This document shows positions 12,501 to 24,181 of a stretch of 64,000 nt of DNA, in pieces. The position numbers and the translations under genes are program-made. The DNA is taken from contig JAIVEN010000016.1 in the NCBI GenBank assembly GCA_026686845.1, positions 9,565,501 to 9,629,500 on the forward strand, in the 5' to 3' direction. Below the pieces are notes generated by a model. That model did not search any database and had not been told where the DNA came from. It was given only the letters and a program-made list of their open reading frames with translations. Each line of letters begins with the position of its first letter. Within the stretch, counting starts at the first letter, position 1. Source of the stretch: Adenanthera pavonina (Eukaryota; Streptophyta; Magnoliopsida; Fabales; Fabaceae).

Positions 12501-13023
12501 CAATTTTTTAATATTATCTTATTATTACTTTTTAAATTATAAAATCTTTATTTATGATCTTTCTTTTCTTTCCAAATTATATTTTTGTTCTTTTTAATTT
12601 TTAAATTTCATTTTATTGTTATCTATTTATTTGTATTTGTATAATCATGGATTAATTTGTCAATTGGATAAAAACTATGGAGTGATTTTGAATAACTATA
12701 AATTTGAATAAAAATTATGGAGTGAGCTTTTTTAATTTTTGAAATTCATATAATTATCATCTTTTCATGCTGCCTTTTTTGAAAAGAGACATTAGTTTCT
12801 TTAGAATTAAATGTTTCTTTTTTTAATTTTTGAAAGTTAATTTTTCATCTTTTAAGAATATATTATTTAAAATATATTAATTTAATCATGATCGGTTCAA
12901 CCCCAATCCAATCCCAGTCAGATAATTGAACTTTGAACCAGTACCTTGACTAGTCCAGTGATTGGTCTGGTTTTCTTAACATTATGTATAATCATTTTGA
13001 ATCTTTTTTTTTTAATATGTCTA

Positions 13024-16000
13024 AAGGATCAAAGATACCGCGAAAGCAGTCTTGAGTGAATTCAAAGAGTTTGAACCTAGAGATAAAGAATTTTAGTGGT
13101 GGAATGAGAATGTGCAAGAGAAAATTAAACATAAAAAAGAGTTTTTTTAAAACCTTACACTGGTGCAATAATGAGAAAAATTGAAAGAGTTATCGCTTAG
13201 CTAGAAAAGAGACTAAGAAAACAATGAACAAGGCTTGATCTAAAGTTTTTGAGGAATTATACTAAGATTTCAAAACAAAGAATGATAAACGTAAGATTTA
13301 CAAAATTGCTAAAAATAGGGAAAGAAAATCAATAGATTTGGATCAAGAAAGCATTAAGGATGAGGAAGGAAATGTTTTAGTTATTGATAATGATATCAAA
13401 GAAAAATGAGAGAACTAGTTTTATAAGCTCTTCAATAATGAATTGGGTATGACTAGTGATAATGAAGGTTTAACAACTTACGAAGATGAACTGAATATAA
13501 GTTTTTATCATATGAGTCGGGTTGGAGAGGTAAAAGAAACTTTTAAGAAAATGGATAATGGTAAACATATTGGCTTAAATGGTATTCCTATCGAAGTTTG
13601 GAAGTGCTTAGTAGAGAAAGAGACTTTGTAGCTAACTAAACTTTTTAATGAGATTTTAAGATAAAAAAAAATGTTAGAGGAATGAAGAAAGTGCACTTTG
13701 ATGCCCATATACAAGAATAAGGGAGATATTCAAAATTGTGTAAATTATCAGGGGATAAAAGTTTTGACTCATACCATGAAACTTTGGGAAATAGTGATTA
13801 AGTATAAACTAAGAAAATAGTCTCATATTTTAGAAAACTGATTTAAATTCATACTAGGACGGCCTATAACAGAGGCTATTTATTTACCAGAGTAAAGAGA
13901 GAGACTTACATATGATTTTTGTTGATTTGGAAAAAGTCTATGATAGAGTACTAAGAGATGTATTGTGAAAAGTAATGTAGAAGAAATGTGCTCATGTGGC
14001 TTATATTCGAGTCATAAATGATATGTATGAGGGGGCAACAACAAGTGTGAGAACTCCTGGAAGTGAGACAAAAGAACTTTCCTATAAGGACAGGTTTACA
14101 TCAAGAATTTTCCTTGAATCTATGTTCGATTGATTTAGTTTTAGATGTTTTAATAGAACATATACAAGAGAAAATTACTAAGTGTATGCTTTTTACAGAT
14201 GATATAATATTAATTGAGGACTCAAGAGAATAGGTAAACTCTAAACTTGAGTTATAGAGACATGCTTTGGAATCAAAAAGCTTTTGTTTGAGTAGAACTA
14301 AAACGGAATATTTGTACTGCAAATTTAACAAGAGGTCTGTTAGAAATTATTTGGAGGTAAAAATTGGAGAGTAAACCATTCTAAAAGCATCAAAGTTCAA
14401 GTATTTGAGGTCAATTTTGCAGAATGATAGTGAAATTGATGGAGATGTTATGCATATGATACAAGTTGGGTGATTAAAGTGAAAAAAAATTTTAGGAGTT
14501 ATTTGTGATTGTAAGATACCTACTAAAGTTAAAGGGAAATTTTATCAAACTGTTATAAGGCTAACGATACTATATGGTAGTGAATGTTGGGTTCTGAAAG
14601 GGCAATAAGAGTATAAGATGGAAGTAGCAGAGATAAAATTGTTGAGATGGATCTATGTGTCGCACTCGAAAAATGTGACGGAAGAAAAAAAGAGAACAAA
14701 TCTAGTTTTCGGGTGAAAACCGACTTGTGAGGAGTCGTCACCAAAATTTTGAGGAAAATCTTGGGAAACCAAATTAAAGAGGAAAAGGATGGTCTGCGTA
14801 ATTAGAGTTAGATTCGGGAGTCGATTGTGTGTGGGGAAGGTGTTAGGCACCCCACAACACCCGTTCTTAGGAACGGTTACCTTATGTTGATCGTGTAAAT
14901 TAATATGGCTTTAAAAATATTTTAGTTTTCCTTTTATTATTCACATGCAAGAATAAGGGTAGAAAAAAATTTAAGAAGATTTGCAAAATTTGAAAAATAG
15001 AATAAGAAAAATAATTTAACTTAAGAATTGAGGGGGTTTAGAGAAGAAAATAAGGAAAAAGAGAGTTAAGAAAATAAATTGAAAAATAAGATAAAGAAAA
15101 TAAATTAAATTTGGATTGAGGATATTCAAGCAAAATGAGATAAATGAATTAAGAAAATGAATTGAGAAACATTTATTAAATTAAGGAAAAAACAACAAAT
15201 AAATTAGAAAATATTTATTTATTTACAAAGGCGGACTTGACCTAGAATCAGAGCCTAGGGCCTACGTACTCTGCGGTGGGGATCAAAGTCCACGTAGTTC
15301 GGGGCCTCATGTCAGTTGGTTGATGTTTTTTTAATTATAAAATTTTTGTGATAAGAGAAAGTTGATTGAAAATAATTTACCTTTTTGCAAACAAAACAAT
15401 TTTCTGGAATTGAGTTGGTGTGTTTTACTCTGCAAAAGATAATTTAATTTTGTTTACTTACTCTTATTTTATTTCATCTTGAAAACACTTCTTTTATTTT
15501 TTGGATTTTTAATAATGCTTTTATTTGATTTCTAACTTTTGAAAAACCCTTGTATTTTTATTTTTTATTTTTATTTTCCTTTTTTACTTTTGAAAATTTT
15601 TCCAAACAAAAAAAATCAATCTACCTGAGGCAAACTCACAGTTGTACCCGATAGATCAATTCCTTAATTATCTGCGGAGGTTCTAAACCTCGCGGTGTGA
15701 AGGATTTATTACATTTTAAAATGCCATGTAATAATTTTATTAGATATTTTAAAATTTGAAAAACTCGTCACATTATTTTATTTTTGAAATATGGTTATTT
15801 TCTTAAAAGAAAGTTGTTTAATTGATATATCTGCGCGAATTCACAATCTCACGCAATAAACTCAGTAAACCCGAATCCTTGCGTGGGTTCCAAAAACCTC
15901 ACATGGGGTGGTTGTCAAATCAATTTTTTTTCGTTATTATCAATGCTAACCATCGTTATTTTACTTAAAGCATTTTGAAATAGGTAGAAGTTTACACAAT

Positions 16001-18301
16001 AAAAGTCATTTATTTTAAACAAACAAGTTAAACATCTAATATCTACATGAACTCGCAGTTGCGCGCGATAATGTGATTAATCTTAATGCTTGCATGGGTT
16101 CAAAAACCTCATGTGGCATAATCATTAAGTGTTCTTATAATAATGTTATTATTTTAGCAATTATTATTTTTAACTACATTTTTTTCCAAAAATAATAATA
16201 ATAACGATAATTTTTCTTAGCACCCATTTGATTAGGCTATGTTAATTTAATAGCAACAAGTGGAGTGGTGGACAGAAAAAAAAAAAAAACAAGACTCATA
16301 AGCCTAACACTGCCTTTCCACAGACTTGCTGAAACTGATAGGCTGATGCAGTCCATCTCAGCTGGAAATTGAAGAACTCAGGCCCAATACACAATCCAGA
16401 ATCTATTGAGCTCAAAAACAAGGAATCACAGAATCGAAAAAGAAACCCAAAGTGCATAGACCATTCCTTCATATTGACAAGATTGTCGAGTGGCCAAGAT
16501 TATCAAGCACACAAAACAACAAAAACCAGTTTTGAATTAGATTCAAAGGCTACATGCTTCTCATTGGCACAGAACGTAACTTAGAAAGCTTAGATTGGAA
16601 ACACTATTATGATGCTACTCACACGGTTCCAGCAATCAAAGTTCAGACATGCCAAGGGTAACGACTACAGGGGAGGGGAACGATACAGGCACTCGAAAGT
16701 TTTGGAATAAAATGCATGCCATTGTAAGAGGAGGTGAAACCACTCCAAATAGAAATTGCAACCAGATAACTATGGTTTCAAAGAAAGTCTGATTTTCTTC
16801 CTTGCTCAAGTGCAAGTTTCAGCATCAATCCATCCCAAAACTCAATCCTATATGCCTAGCCTACTACTCAAAGCTTTAAATCAAAGACACAAATTACCGG
16901 TTGAAGAATCTAGGCCCTTGCTTCCTCCTGTCTCGGCGTCCTCTGTTTTTTCGGTCCAGCCCCCTCTATTTTTCGAGTCTGTCCCCGGTTCACCTTCATG
17001 CTCCTCCTCCGGTTGTTCCCTCAATCTCATGGTCTCTCCTCTTCCTCTGTTTTCTTCTTCATCCCACGGCTACTCTTTTCGGTCCCCTTCGGTTTTCAGC
17101 TTCGGTCTCCTCCCTCTCTGTTCTCTCGGTCACCTCCCTCCGGTTCAGATTGGAGTTCCTTCTCGCCCTCGGTCCCCGCGGCTCGGAAATCTCCCTCTGA
17201 TTTTTGTCCCCAAATTTCTAGGGTTCCTCTCCTTCCATCCTCGGTTCGGACTCCCCTCTCTCTCCCATGTTCCTCTGTTTTTTTCTCTAGTGCCTCCTCG
17301 GATTCTCCTCCCTCGGTTTCTCACACAGCTCTGCCTCCTTCTTGTCTCACTGTCGTGACTGAGCTCCCCCCTTTTTCCTCTCGGCTCTCCTCCTTTTAAC
17401 TCCCTCCTCCTCGGCTTTTCGGTTCCGTGCATGTCTCCTTCCTCTGCTTTTCTAGTCTCGCGTGCTTCTGGTGTCTTCAGTCTCGTCTTCTCAGTTCGCG
17501 GCCTGACTCCCTCTTCTTTTTTCCTTTTTTCCCAGTCCTTTGTTCTTTTTCTCTGCCAGGGCTCACGCGTGCCTGAGCCTTAAAATTAGGGCTCAGGACA
17601 TTTGGGGCAGTGTTTCAGCCCCTTCCTTCCCTCCTCTATTTTTTTTATTAATTAACACTTTTCCAATTTTTTTTTAATTTTTATTATATATTTTTTTATT
17701 ATTTATTTTTCTTCCTTTTTTTTAATTAGTTTTTTTTAAATTGTTATTTTACTTTTTTCATTTTTTTGTTTTGTTTTGTTTTGTGTTGTTTTTTTTGTTA
17801 TGTGTTAATTTTGTTTATTTACTTCTTGCAAATTTCTTCTTATTTTTATTTTGTTTTTTTTTTCATTTATAGATTATTATTTATTATTTATTTTATTTTA
17901 TTTTACTATTTTTTTTTTGTAATTTTTTTGTAAAATGCCCAGACAAAATGGGGTATTCACAGTATGGTTATACAAGAATGGATAACAAACCAAATGACTG
18001 TATACGAAGAAAAATCGGAATAGCAACTATCGAGAAAAAATAGTGAAAAATCATTTAAAGTAGTTTGAGCATGTATAAATAAGAGGACAAGAGGAACCAG
18101 TAAGAAAAGTTGATCAAATGGCTTAGAGCCCTGTTAAAAGGCATAGATAAATACCAAAAAGAATACTAAGAGAAGTTATAAGGAGTGATATTTTGATAAA
18201 TAATTTATCTAAAGAGATAGTGTTTGATAGAGCCTATTAACGTAGTATGATCCATACTGCTGACCCTACTTAATAAGATAAAGTTAATATTGTTGTTGTT
18301 G
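13024..18301 (+). mobile_element. 5'-truncated, decayed LINE (non-LTR retrotransposon)
   Basis: Broken frames match the endonuclease-to-reverse-transcriptase part of plant LINEs. In order I read MDNGKHIGLNGIPIEVWKCL, then a DLEKVYDRV motif A near 13930, then LFTDDIILIEDS (motif C, with FTDD in place of FADD) near 14190, then LYGSECWVLKGQ near 14570. After a 3.3-kb insertion the C-terminus resumes: YGYTRMDNKPNDCIRRKIGI near 17964-18023. It has stop codons and frameshifts and cannot work. The 3' end is a (TTG)n tail at 18288-18301, a feature of RTE-type elements. ATGTCTA at 13017-13023 recurs at 18302-18308 as a likely target duplication. Without the insertion the LINE is about 2 kb. Confidence 0.88.
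14658..17961 (+). mobile_element. Solo LTR, 3.3 kb, inserted in the LINE
   Basis: The insertion begins TGTCGCACTCG and ends GGGGTATTCACA, so it has TG...CA ends. It sits between CTATG (14653-14657) and GTATG (17962-17966), a 5-bp target duplication with one mismatch. Removing it restores the LINE reading RWI/YGYTRMDN. Internal words such as GGGGAAGGTGTTAGGCACCCC (14836-14856) and GCCTACGTACTCTGCG with CACGTAGTTCGG (15260-15300) are, from memory, typical of long LTRs of the Tat/Ogre type of Ty3/gypsy elements. A CT-rich, G+C-rich block covers 16900-17600. No internal retrotransposon genes are present, so it is a solo LTR left by recombination between two LTRs. Open frames in the CT-rich block are composition artefacts. 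Confidence 0.75.
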
Positions 18302-18583
18302 ATGTCTACACATCCGCTGGAACATTGGACATCCTTATCTCTACTACCCCAATTTTTGCTTTTATTATTCTTTCAATGTCCAATATTAATTATCATATAA
18401 CATATATGATCTTGTAACATTTTAGAAGAACTTCCTATTAAGCTTAATTGTACTTTGTCAATTCAAAATAAAATATAAAATTTATAATAAATTGTAATAG
18501 TGCAGCATACTTCAAATTTTGTAAATACATGAAGAAATATGTTCAATTATTATTACTGATAAGATATATATATATATATATAC

Positions 18584-18852
18584 TTCTTCCGATTCAAATT
18601 ATAAGTCCTATTTAACTAATTGTACAAGAATAAAAAAATATGGTTTTGCTCATTAAATTTATAAAATAAATATATTATTTTTTGATAATATTCTTATTTA
18701 ATGCATTGCATTTAAAGCCTATTATTTCTCTTACATTTAATTACATATAAGGGTAAAATAGGAAAAACATTTAATACCATAAAAATTTTCAAATAAGATT
18801 TATATTTTTTACAAAAAAAATTTTAAAATAAAACTTATATTTTAGGTAAAAA
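18584..18852. mobile_element. Stowaway-like MITE, copy of the 30538 family
   Basis: Left end ACTTCTTCCGATTCAAATTATAAG with interior CATTTAAAGCCTATTATTTC and ATATAAGGGTAAAATA. The same order of words is found at 30538-30807. It is next to a (TA)n tract at 18568-18582. Confidence 0.6.
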
Positions 18853-19221
18853 TATAGTTATACGGTATTATAGAATTTAGTTAAAGAAAGCGGAGATAAC
18901 AATGGATTGGAAGCTAATAATTTCTAGAACACCAAAAATTTTTTTTTTAAATGATCTCGACATCTTTAATTAATTAATCGATTTCTTGAATTTCAAAGTG
19001 TGGACTCTGGATTAATCGGGTAGTACATCAAACAACGGATAAGCGATTAACATGCATGCATTTGCCGATCAGACAATCTCTGATTCAATGTCTTTCCTAT
19101 AATTAACTAGTCATAGCCTGCTTCAGGATTTGCCTATTTTTTTTTCTTAAAATAGTTCAGTTTCATTTTCAAAAAAGGAAAGACACAAGGCAAATTAAAT
19201 TCCATCGCTTACATTCTCATA

Positions 19222-19758
19222 TACTCCCTCTATAAATATAACTAGTTTACCTAAATTAAAAATTACAGTTGGGAGCATTAAATTTATTGAAAATTCAAAA
19301 TAATTTTCTAAAATACCCCATTTAATATTTAACACTTTTATCTTACACTCCCTCCAATCCTAAATATAGACATTTTAACTTAATTCTAAATATAGGAAAT
19401 TTTTCAAAATATAAGGCAACATTTATTATCTATTACAAAAAAAGTCCCTATTTGATTCATAAGAGAGATAAAGAGAAATAAATTCAATAAGGGTACTTTT
19501 AGAAAGACAACATAACTTTTTAAAAAATCAAAACAGTTAACTACTTTTAACTCTTATCATTAATCCATGTGATTGGGTTGAAAAAGTCTTATATTAAGAA
19601 CTAGAAGGAGTGATTAATAAAAATTAATTATATCCACTTATTTAATGTGAGGATAAAAATTGGAAAAAAAATACATTAGACAACCCATTTCTATATTTTA
19701 TATTTTGAAACAAAATAAATACCTAATTTGTATCGTACATTTATAAATGGAGGGAGTA
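19222..19758. mobile_element. Nested pair of Stowaway-like MITEs
   Basis: The outer element has ends TACTCCCTCTATAAATATA and ATTTATAAATGGAGGGAGTA. The inner element, at 19346-19612, has its own ends CACTCCCTCCAATCC and ACTAGAAGGAGTG. Both have the CTCCCTC termini common in plant mariner-type MITEs. The inner one must have inserted after the outer one. Confidence 0.7.
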
Positions 19759-20662
19759 TTTGGAAAGAGTGCACAGAAAAATGTGGCTGTGTTAGAGCAT
19801 GATAATTCGCATCTTGTTATAATATTCATACTGGGATAAGAAGTTTACCCTTTTCTTTTTCCTATAAAAGTAACTAATGAAATGTACTAGTTGCTATTAA
19901 TACCAGAAAGAGCTGAACCTATTGCAAAGTTGAATTTCTTTTTATTGTTAATTTATTAAATCAGCTATTATAAACGCAGAACTTTAAAATTTTAAGTGTA
20001 ATGAACTCAACTTATTAAATAATCAAACTCTCCGTAATAAAATTATGTTATTATATATGTAAGATGTAATAGTTTGGGCAATAGAAACATAGTGAGGCAA
20101 AATTTATTTAATCCATCAAATTGTTCTATTTCTTCATTCTGTGGGTTGTTTATGTATTTGAATTCTCATAAATAATTTTAAGATAAACGAATAAAATAAA
20201 AAAGTGACTGTGTGTAAAGTAATTTAAAATTACGTTATATATGATACTCGAGCAAATGATCAGAGATGACGGAACATCCTCATTTTAGTTAATTAGTGTC
20301 TTTTGGGGAAAAAAAAGTTATAGTGACTTACTTCTGCCTTCTTCGTGATGATTCTTTACGTAAGTTGTTTATATGTTTGAATTTTTTTGAAATGCAAAAT
20401 CATTAAAATAATTTTAATATAAAAAACGACATAAGATGTTTAAGTTCACCTTTTTTTATATAATTCTCGAACAATTAAAATTTGTGCTATATAACACCAT
20501 ATAAAATAAATTTTGACGGTTACATACATGTACGTACATTTAAGCAAAAGAATTATTCAATCGAGTTTTAACCACAAACACACAAAAGAAGGATTTCAAG
20601 TTTGAGTTTTACAAATAAATTAAAAAGAAAATCACGCATGGAAAATGAATTTGGATCATTTA
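19759..20662. other. A+T-rich spacer
   Basis: No gene or clear repeat is visible in this stretch. Confidence 0.5.
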
Positions 20663-20670
20663 CCCATTCT

Positions 20671-21147
20671 TAGAGCCGGTAAAATGGGCTAGACCCGATG
20701 GATCAGCCCGAATAACCCGATAAAACAGGCGGGTTGGGTTGGCTTTAAAATCAGAAGTCTGAAGGGAAAATAGGCTTTTTGGGCCCGGCTCGTGGCAGGC
20801 AGGCTCGAGCAGGCCATGGATCAACCCGATTGGCCCATTTTCTTTTTCTCTTTTTTTTTTTTAAAATTTGAAATATTAAAAAATATATTATTTTATTAAT
20901 TAATGATATATAAATTATAAAATTTAAATATTATATTAATTTTTCTAAATAATAGTAATAATTAGTTGTATTAATTTAAAAAATTATATGAAATTTAAAA
21001 AAAATATATATATAAAAAATATTTTTTAAAATATACGGCCCGTGTCATACAAGCTCGGACTTTACAAGCCAAGTCCATTTGGCAATCCAAACCTTTTAGC
21101 TTGACCTGAGGCCGGCCAATACGGACCGGCCCAGATTGCCAGCTCTA
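20671..21147. mobile_element. hAT-type MITE, 477 bp, TAGAG...CTCTA
   Basis: Terminal inverted repeats TAGAGCCGGTAAAATGGGC and, in reverse, TAGAGCTGGCAATCTGGGC match at most positions. They are flanked by CCCATTCT (20663-20670) and CTCATTCT (21148-21155), an 8-bp target duplication with one mismatch, as hAT elements make. The ends are rich in GGCCC/CCCGA words and the core is A+T-rich with no coding capacity. Confidence 0.85.
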
Positions 21148-21155
21148 CTCATTCT

Positions 21156-23270
21156 TAATGAGTAGAGAGTAATAATCCTCAATTTAAATCATTCAAAGTA
21201 AAAAATGAATGGTTTTGATTTAATTTAATTTTATTTATTTCAATAGAAGTATAATATAAAATAAAATAGTATTCCAAATATTAAGTTTTAAAATAATGGT
21301 GTTTTAATAAAAATAGAAAATAAAATATTTAAAATTTAGATCTAAATCAAATTTAGATGGCTTATATTAGATTAACACGATGAATTCGAATTAGTGGATA
21401 ATTAATACTGAATACCAAGCGATTTGCAGAAAAAAGAAAATGATGGGTGTGGAGCAAAACTCATATCCTTGAACTAATTAAAATATTACAACAAAGCAGA
21501 CTCATCAGGAAAAAAATAAAAATTAAGGCTCACCTAAATATATAAAGAAGAGGAGAAGAAAACATAGAATGATTGGACGAAATAAGGAGAAAGGAAGCCC
21601 ACACACACTCAGGGGGACAAATATCGCCATCGTGACCTCGTCAACCTTATCTGCTTATCCTCTTCTCAGTGAATAATTTGGCGCCCACCATGGTCCTCTT
21701 TCAAAAACATTACTTAAATGGGTCCTCTTTCAGGATAAGATCCATTTCTCTCCACTTTCATTACTTCAATTTGCGTCTGTGCAAGCTTCTCTGTCAAAGG
21801 ATTTTGCATCCGCCGCTTTTTTTACTGGAGTTTTTCCACCAGAAATTTTGTTATTCGAGCCATGAGAAAATTATACACACACACACACACAGAGTTGGTA
21901 ATATATATTTACAGTTTACCCGAATCCAAAAAAAAAAAATCAAGAAAGTAAGCCCAAAAAAAGAAAAATTAAGATGATTATATTATATTTCAGTTAAGAT
22001 GTATTCTTTTTTATCATAAAATTAAGAATATCCTTCTTCAATAGTAAAAGCTAATACCTTCCAGGTACTGAGAATAAATTAATAGATTTTTTCTAACTCA
22101 ATTTGCTTCAATTAAGATATACTCACTACTTTTTCAAAAAATATTGTCAACATAAATAAAAAAATTATTTTTGCTAGCAAAATTATTTTTTTAAATTAGC
22201 AATTATTGATATTTTTACTGTTATATTTAAGAATTAAGACAATATTTGTACCCAATCATATATTAAAAATAAACTTAGTAGATTGTATAAAAACTAATTT
22301 ATAAATAAAGCAAAGTAGCAAACAATACAATTTCTATAATATGTTGAGATATTATTAAGGGGGGAATCACATTTTGGGACCAAGATATCAAATTAATCAC
22401 AAAGAAAAATTTTTAACTAAAATTCAGTGATAAAAATGAAAGATTGAGATGTAAAATTGAAAAAATAAATAATAAAAAAATCTATTTTATAATTAATTTA
22501 AGATCTTAATCGCAAGATGTGATTGGCACTATTATTAACATAATCTTCCGTATAATAGATTCTGACCCGAACCAAAATGCTCTATACAAGAGAGTCCCTT
22601 GCGGGTCGTCAAGAGCCGCTTTTCCCTACCAAATACCCAGTAGGCCACTACTCTTACGCCACTTATGGACCGATTCAGTACCATTTTTTAGTTTTGTAAA
22701 AAATAAATTAAAATAATTATAGTGTACAAAAATAAAATTTAAATAAAAATTATAAAAATTATCAAAAATATTTACAAACCATAACCATATTTTGATTTAT
22801 CATAAAATGATAAACCAAGCAGTATGGGTGAGTTTTGAATTTTGATATGAATTAAAAACGATGTTTAACAACTTGTCCATCTCAATTACTAGATTCTTCT
22901 AAAATTAGGTTTAGTCAGTGTATATGACTGTCTCTTGGACATTTTATATAATTAAGTAATCAGCGTTGTATTATAAACATATCTTATATTCAATTGAATA
23001 TTTTACCTATGTTTATGTTTCTCGTATAACTTTTTCTCAGTTTTTCGTATTTAAGTATATCAAACTAAATATATGTCATTATTATTAATTTAAAAGTTTT
23101 CTTTAAATCATTACCGCAGAAATTTTCAGTTTAGTTGTATTTGCCTTTTGAACCACCATCATTTCTTTAATGCCATGAGTAATAATATCTTCGTCAGATT
23201 CCATTAGAATTTTCAGTTGTTCATCACTAGCTCATGTCTTTCTTCGTGGACCGCAGCTATTGTTTCAGGT
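21156..23270. other. A+T-rich intergenic DNA
   Basis: A (CA)n tract lies at 21874-21891. G+C-richer patches at 21590-21860 and 22565-22680 have short frames I cannot assign to any family. Confidence 0.5.
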
Positions 23271-23278
23271 CAAACTTT

Positions 23279-23523
23279 CTATCGTGCCCATTTATTTCCT
23301 TTTCCTTCCCCGCAAAGAAAAATCTGCAACACAAACACAATTCACAAAATATTAATAATAGATCATATATAATGAACAAAAACAGGTGTAATTACTTAAT
23401 TAGCATATTGCGAAACGGAAAAGGAGAGTAGCTCACCTGTGAACCGACGACGGTAAGGACGACGAGATACGTGTTCACACAAACAAATATGAGGAGCACA
23501 GAATGAGGAAGCAACGTACACAT
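23279..23523 (-). CDS. Possible two-exon small hydrophobic protein
   Basis: ATG at 23523 starts a 29-codon exon (MCTLLPHSVLLIFVCVNTYL, then VVLTVVGSQ) ending in CAG followed by GTGAGC at 23436. After an intron, TTGCAG leads into an exon at 23323 that reads IFLCGEGKGNKWAR and stops at 23279. The joined frame is 43 residues with one hydrophobic, signal-like segment. The splice signals are good, but the product matches nothing I know. It may be a non-coding transcript or chance. Confidence 0.22.
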
Positions 23524-23840
23524 GGTAACGGAAAACAATACAAGAACTACTAAACAGAACGGAGGCTAAACAAAAGAAGGCGCCGGTAAAACGAAATAAT
23601 GGAATCTTGAGAGAAAGTGGACAAATAAATAAAATGACGATATGGAAAGGAAGGAGTAATTACTCGGTGTAAATAGACAGTAAACAGAGATTGCTTGAAT
23701 TTTTAGTAAAGCCAAGTTTTAGTTAGGATTAGATTTATGTTTAATCAAAATCGTGTTTCATGTATTGGTAGGGATTTGGTTGAAATTAAGTCCAGAAGCA
23801 CCAAGAATCGCCGGAAATAGCGGTCAGATTCATAGAGTTC

Positions 23841-23850
23841 TATATATATA
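23841..23850 (+). promoter_or_regulatory. TATA-like box before the 23942 frame
   Basis: TATATATATA lies about 95 bases before an ATG in good context (GCCATGGC). The region between holds a short (CG)n run and a TC-rich leader-like stretch. Confidence 0.35.
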
Positions 23851-23941
23851 GTCATATATACACGCGCGCGCTGTTCATCATTAGTCGTCGTTCGGATTTC
23901 CGTCTCTGGAGTACAAAAAACCAGGTCCAGTCCAAATTGCC

Positions 23942-24181
23942 ATGGCAGCAGCAGCCAGATCTCCAACCATTTCACCGGAATCTAACGCCAAACCTGCTAC
24001 TGCCTTTGCTATCATCGCCTTCCTCAATGGTCGTCGGGGTTGGGAGCCTCCTCACCAGGAAACTCAGGATAATCAAGAATTCAAATTGGACATAAAAATC
24101 ACACCTCATGAACCTTCAGCTTTGGACATAACCGAAAGCCTACTCGGTCTCGGCTGGAAGTCGGCGCGCCTCCTTTGCTGA
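23942..24181 (+). CDS. Hypothetical small protein, convergent with serine-rich gene
   Basis: A 79-residue frame begins MAAAARSPTISPESNAKPAT with an ideal plant start context (GCCATGGCA) and an upstream TATA-like tract. The first 30 codons have gene-like use; the rest is less convincing and the last 76 bases lie antisense to the 3' end of the serine-rich gene. A splice donor AATG/GTCGTC near 24027 could lead to another exon. I do not recognise the protein. Confidence 0.3.
   Translation: MAAAARSPTISPESNAKPATAFAIIAFLNGRRGWEPPHQETQDNQEFKLDIKITPHEPSALDITESLLGLGWKSARLLC

Larger units (their letters stand above)
10453..12983. mobile_element. Degenerate DNA-transposon-like repeat enclosing other insertions
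   Basis: The left end (TTCTAAAAATCGGATTGAATC) and the reverse complement of the right end (AAGAAAACCAGACCAATCAC) look like diverged terminal inverted repeats. Both ends carry many GGTTCAACC/GGTTCAAT-type words (10470-10610 and 12893-12965). The interior holds three other repeats listed separately. The pairing of the two ends is inferred; they could be two independent remnants. Confidence 0.3.

Noticed and set aside
16756..17399. 200-codon and overlapping frames on the plus strand
   Set aside because: They lie in the CT-rich part of the solo LTR. Their Ser/Leu/Pro/Phe composition follows from base bias, and all three frames stay open.
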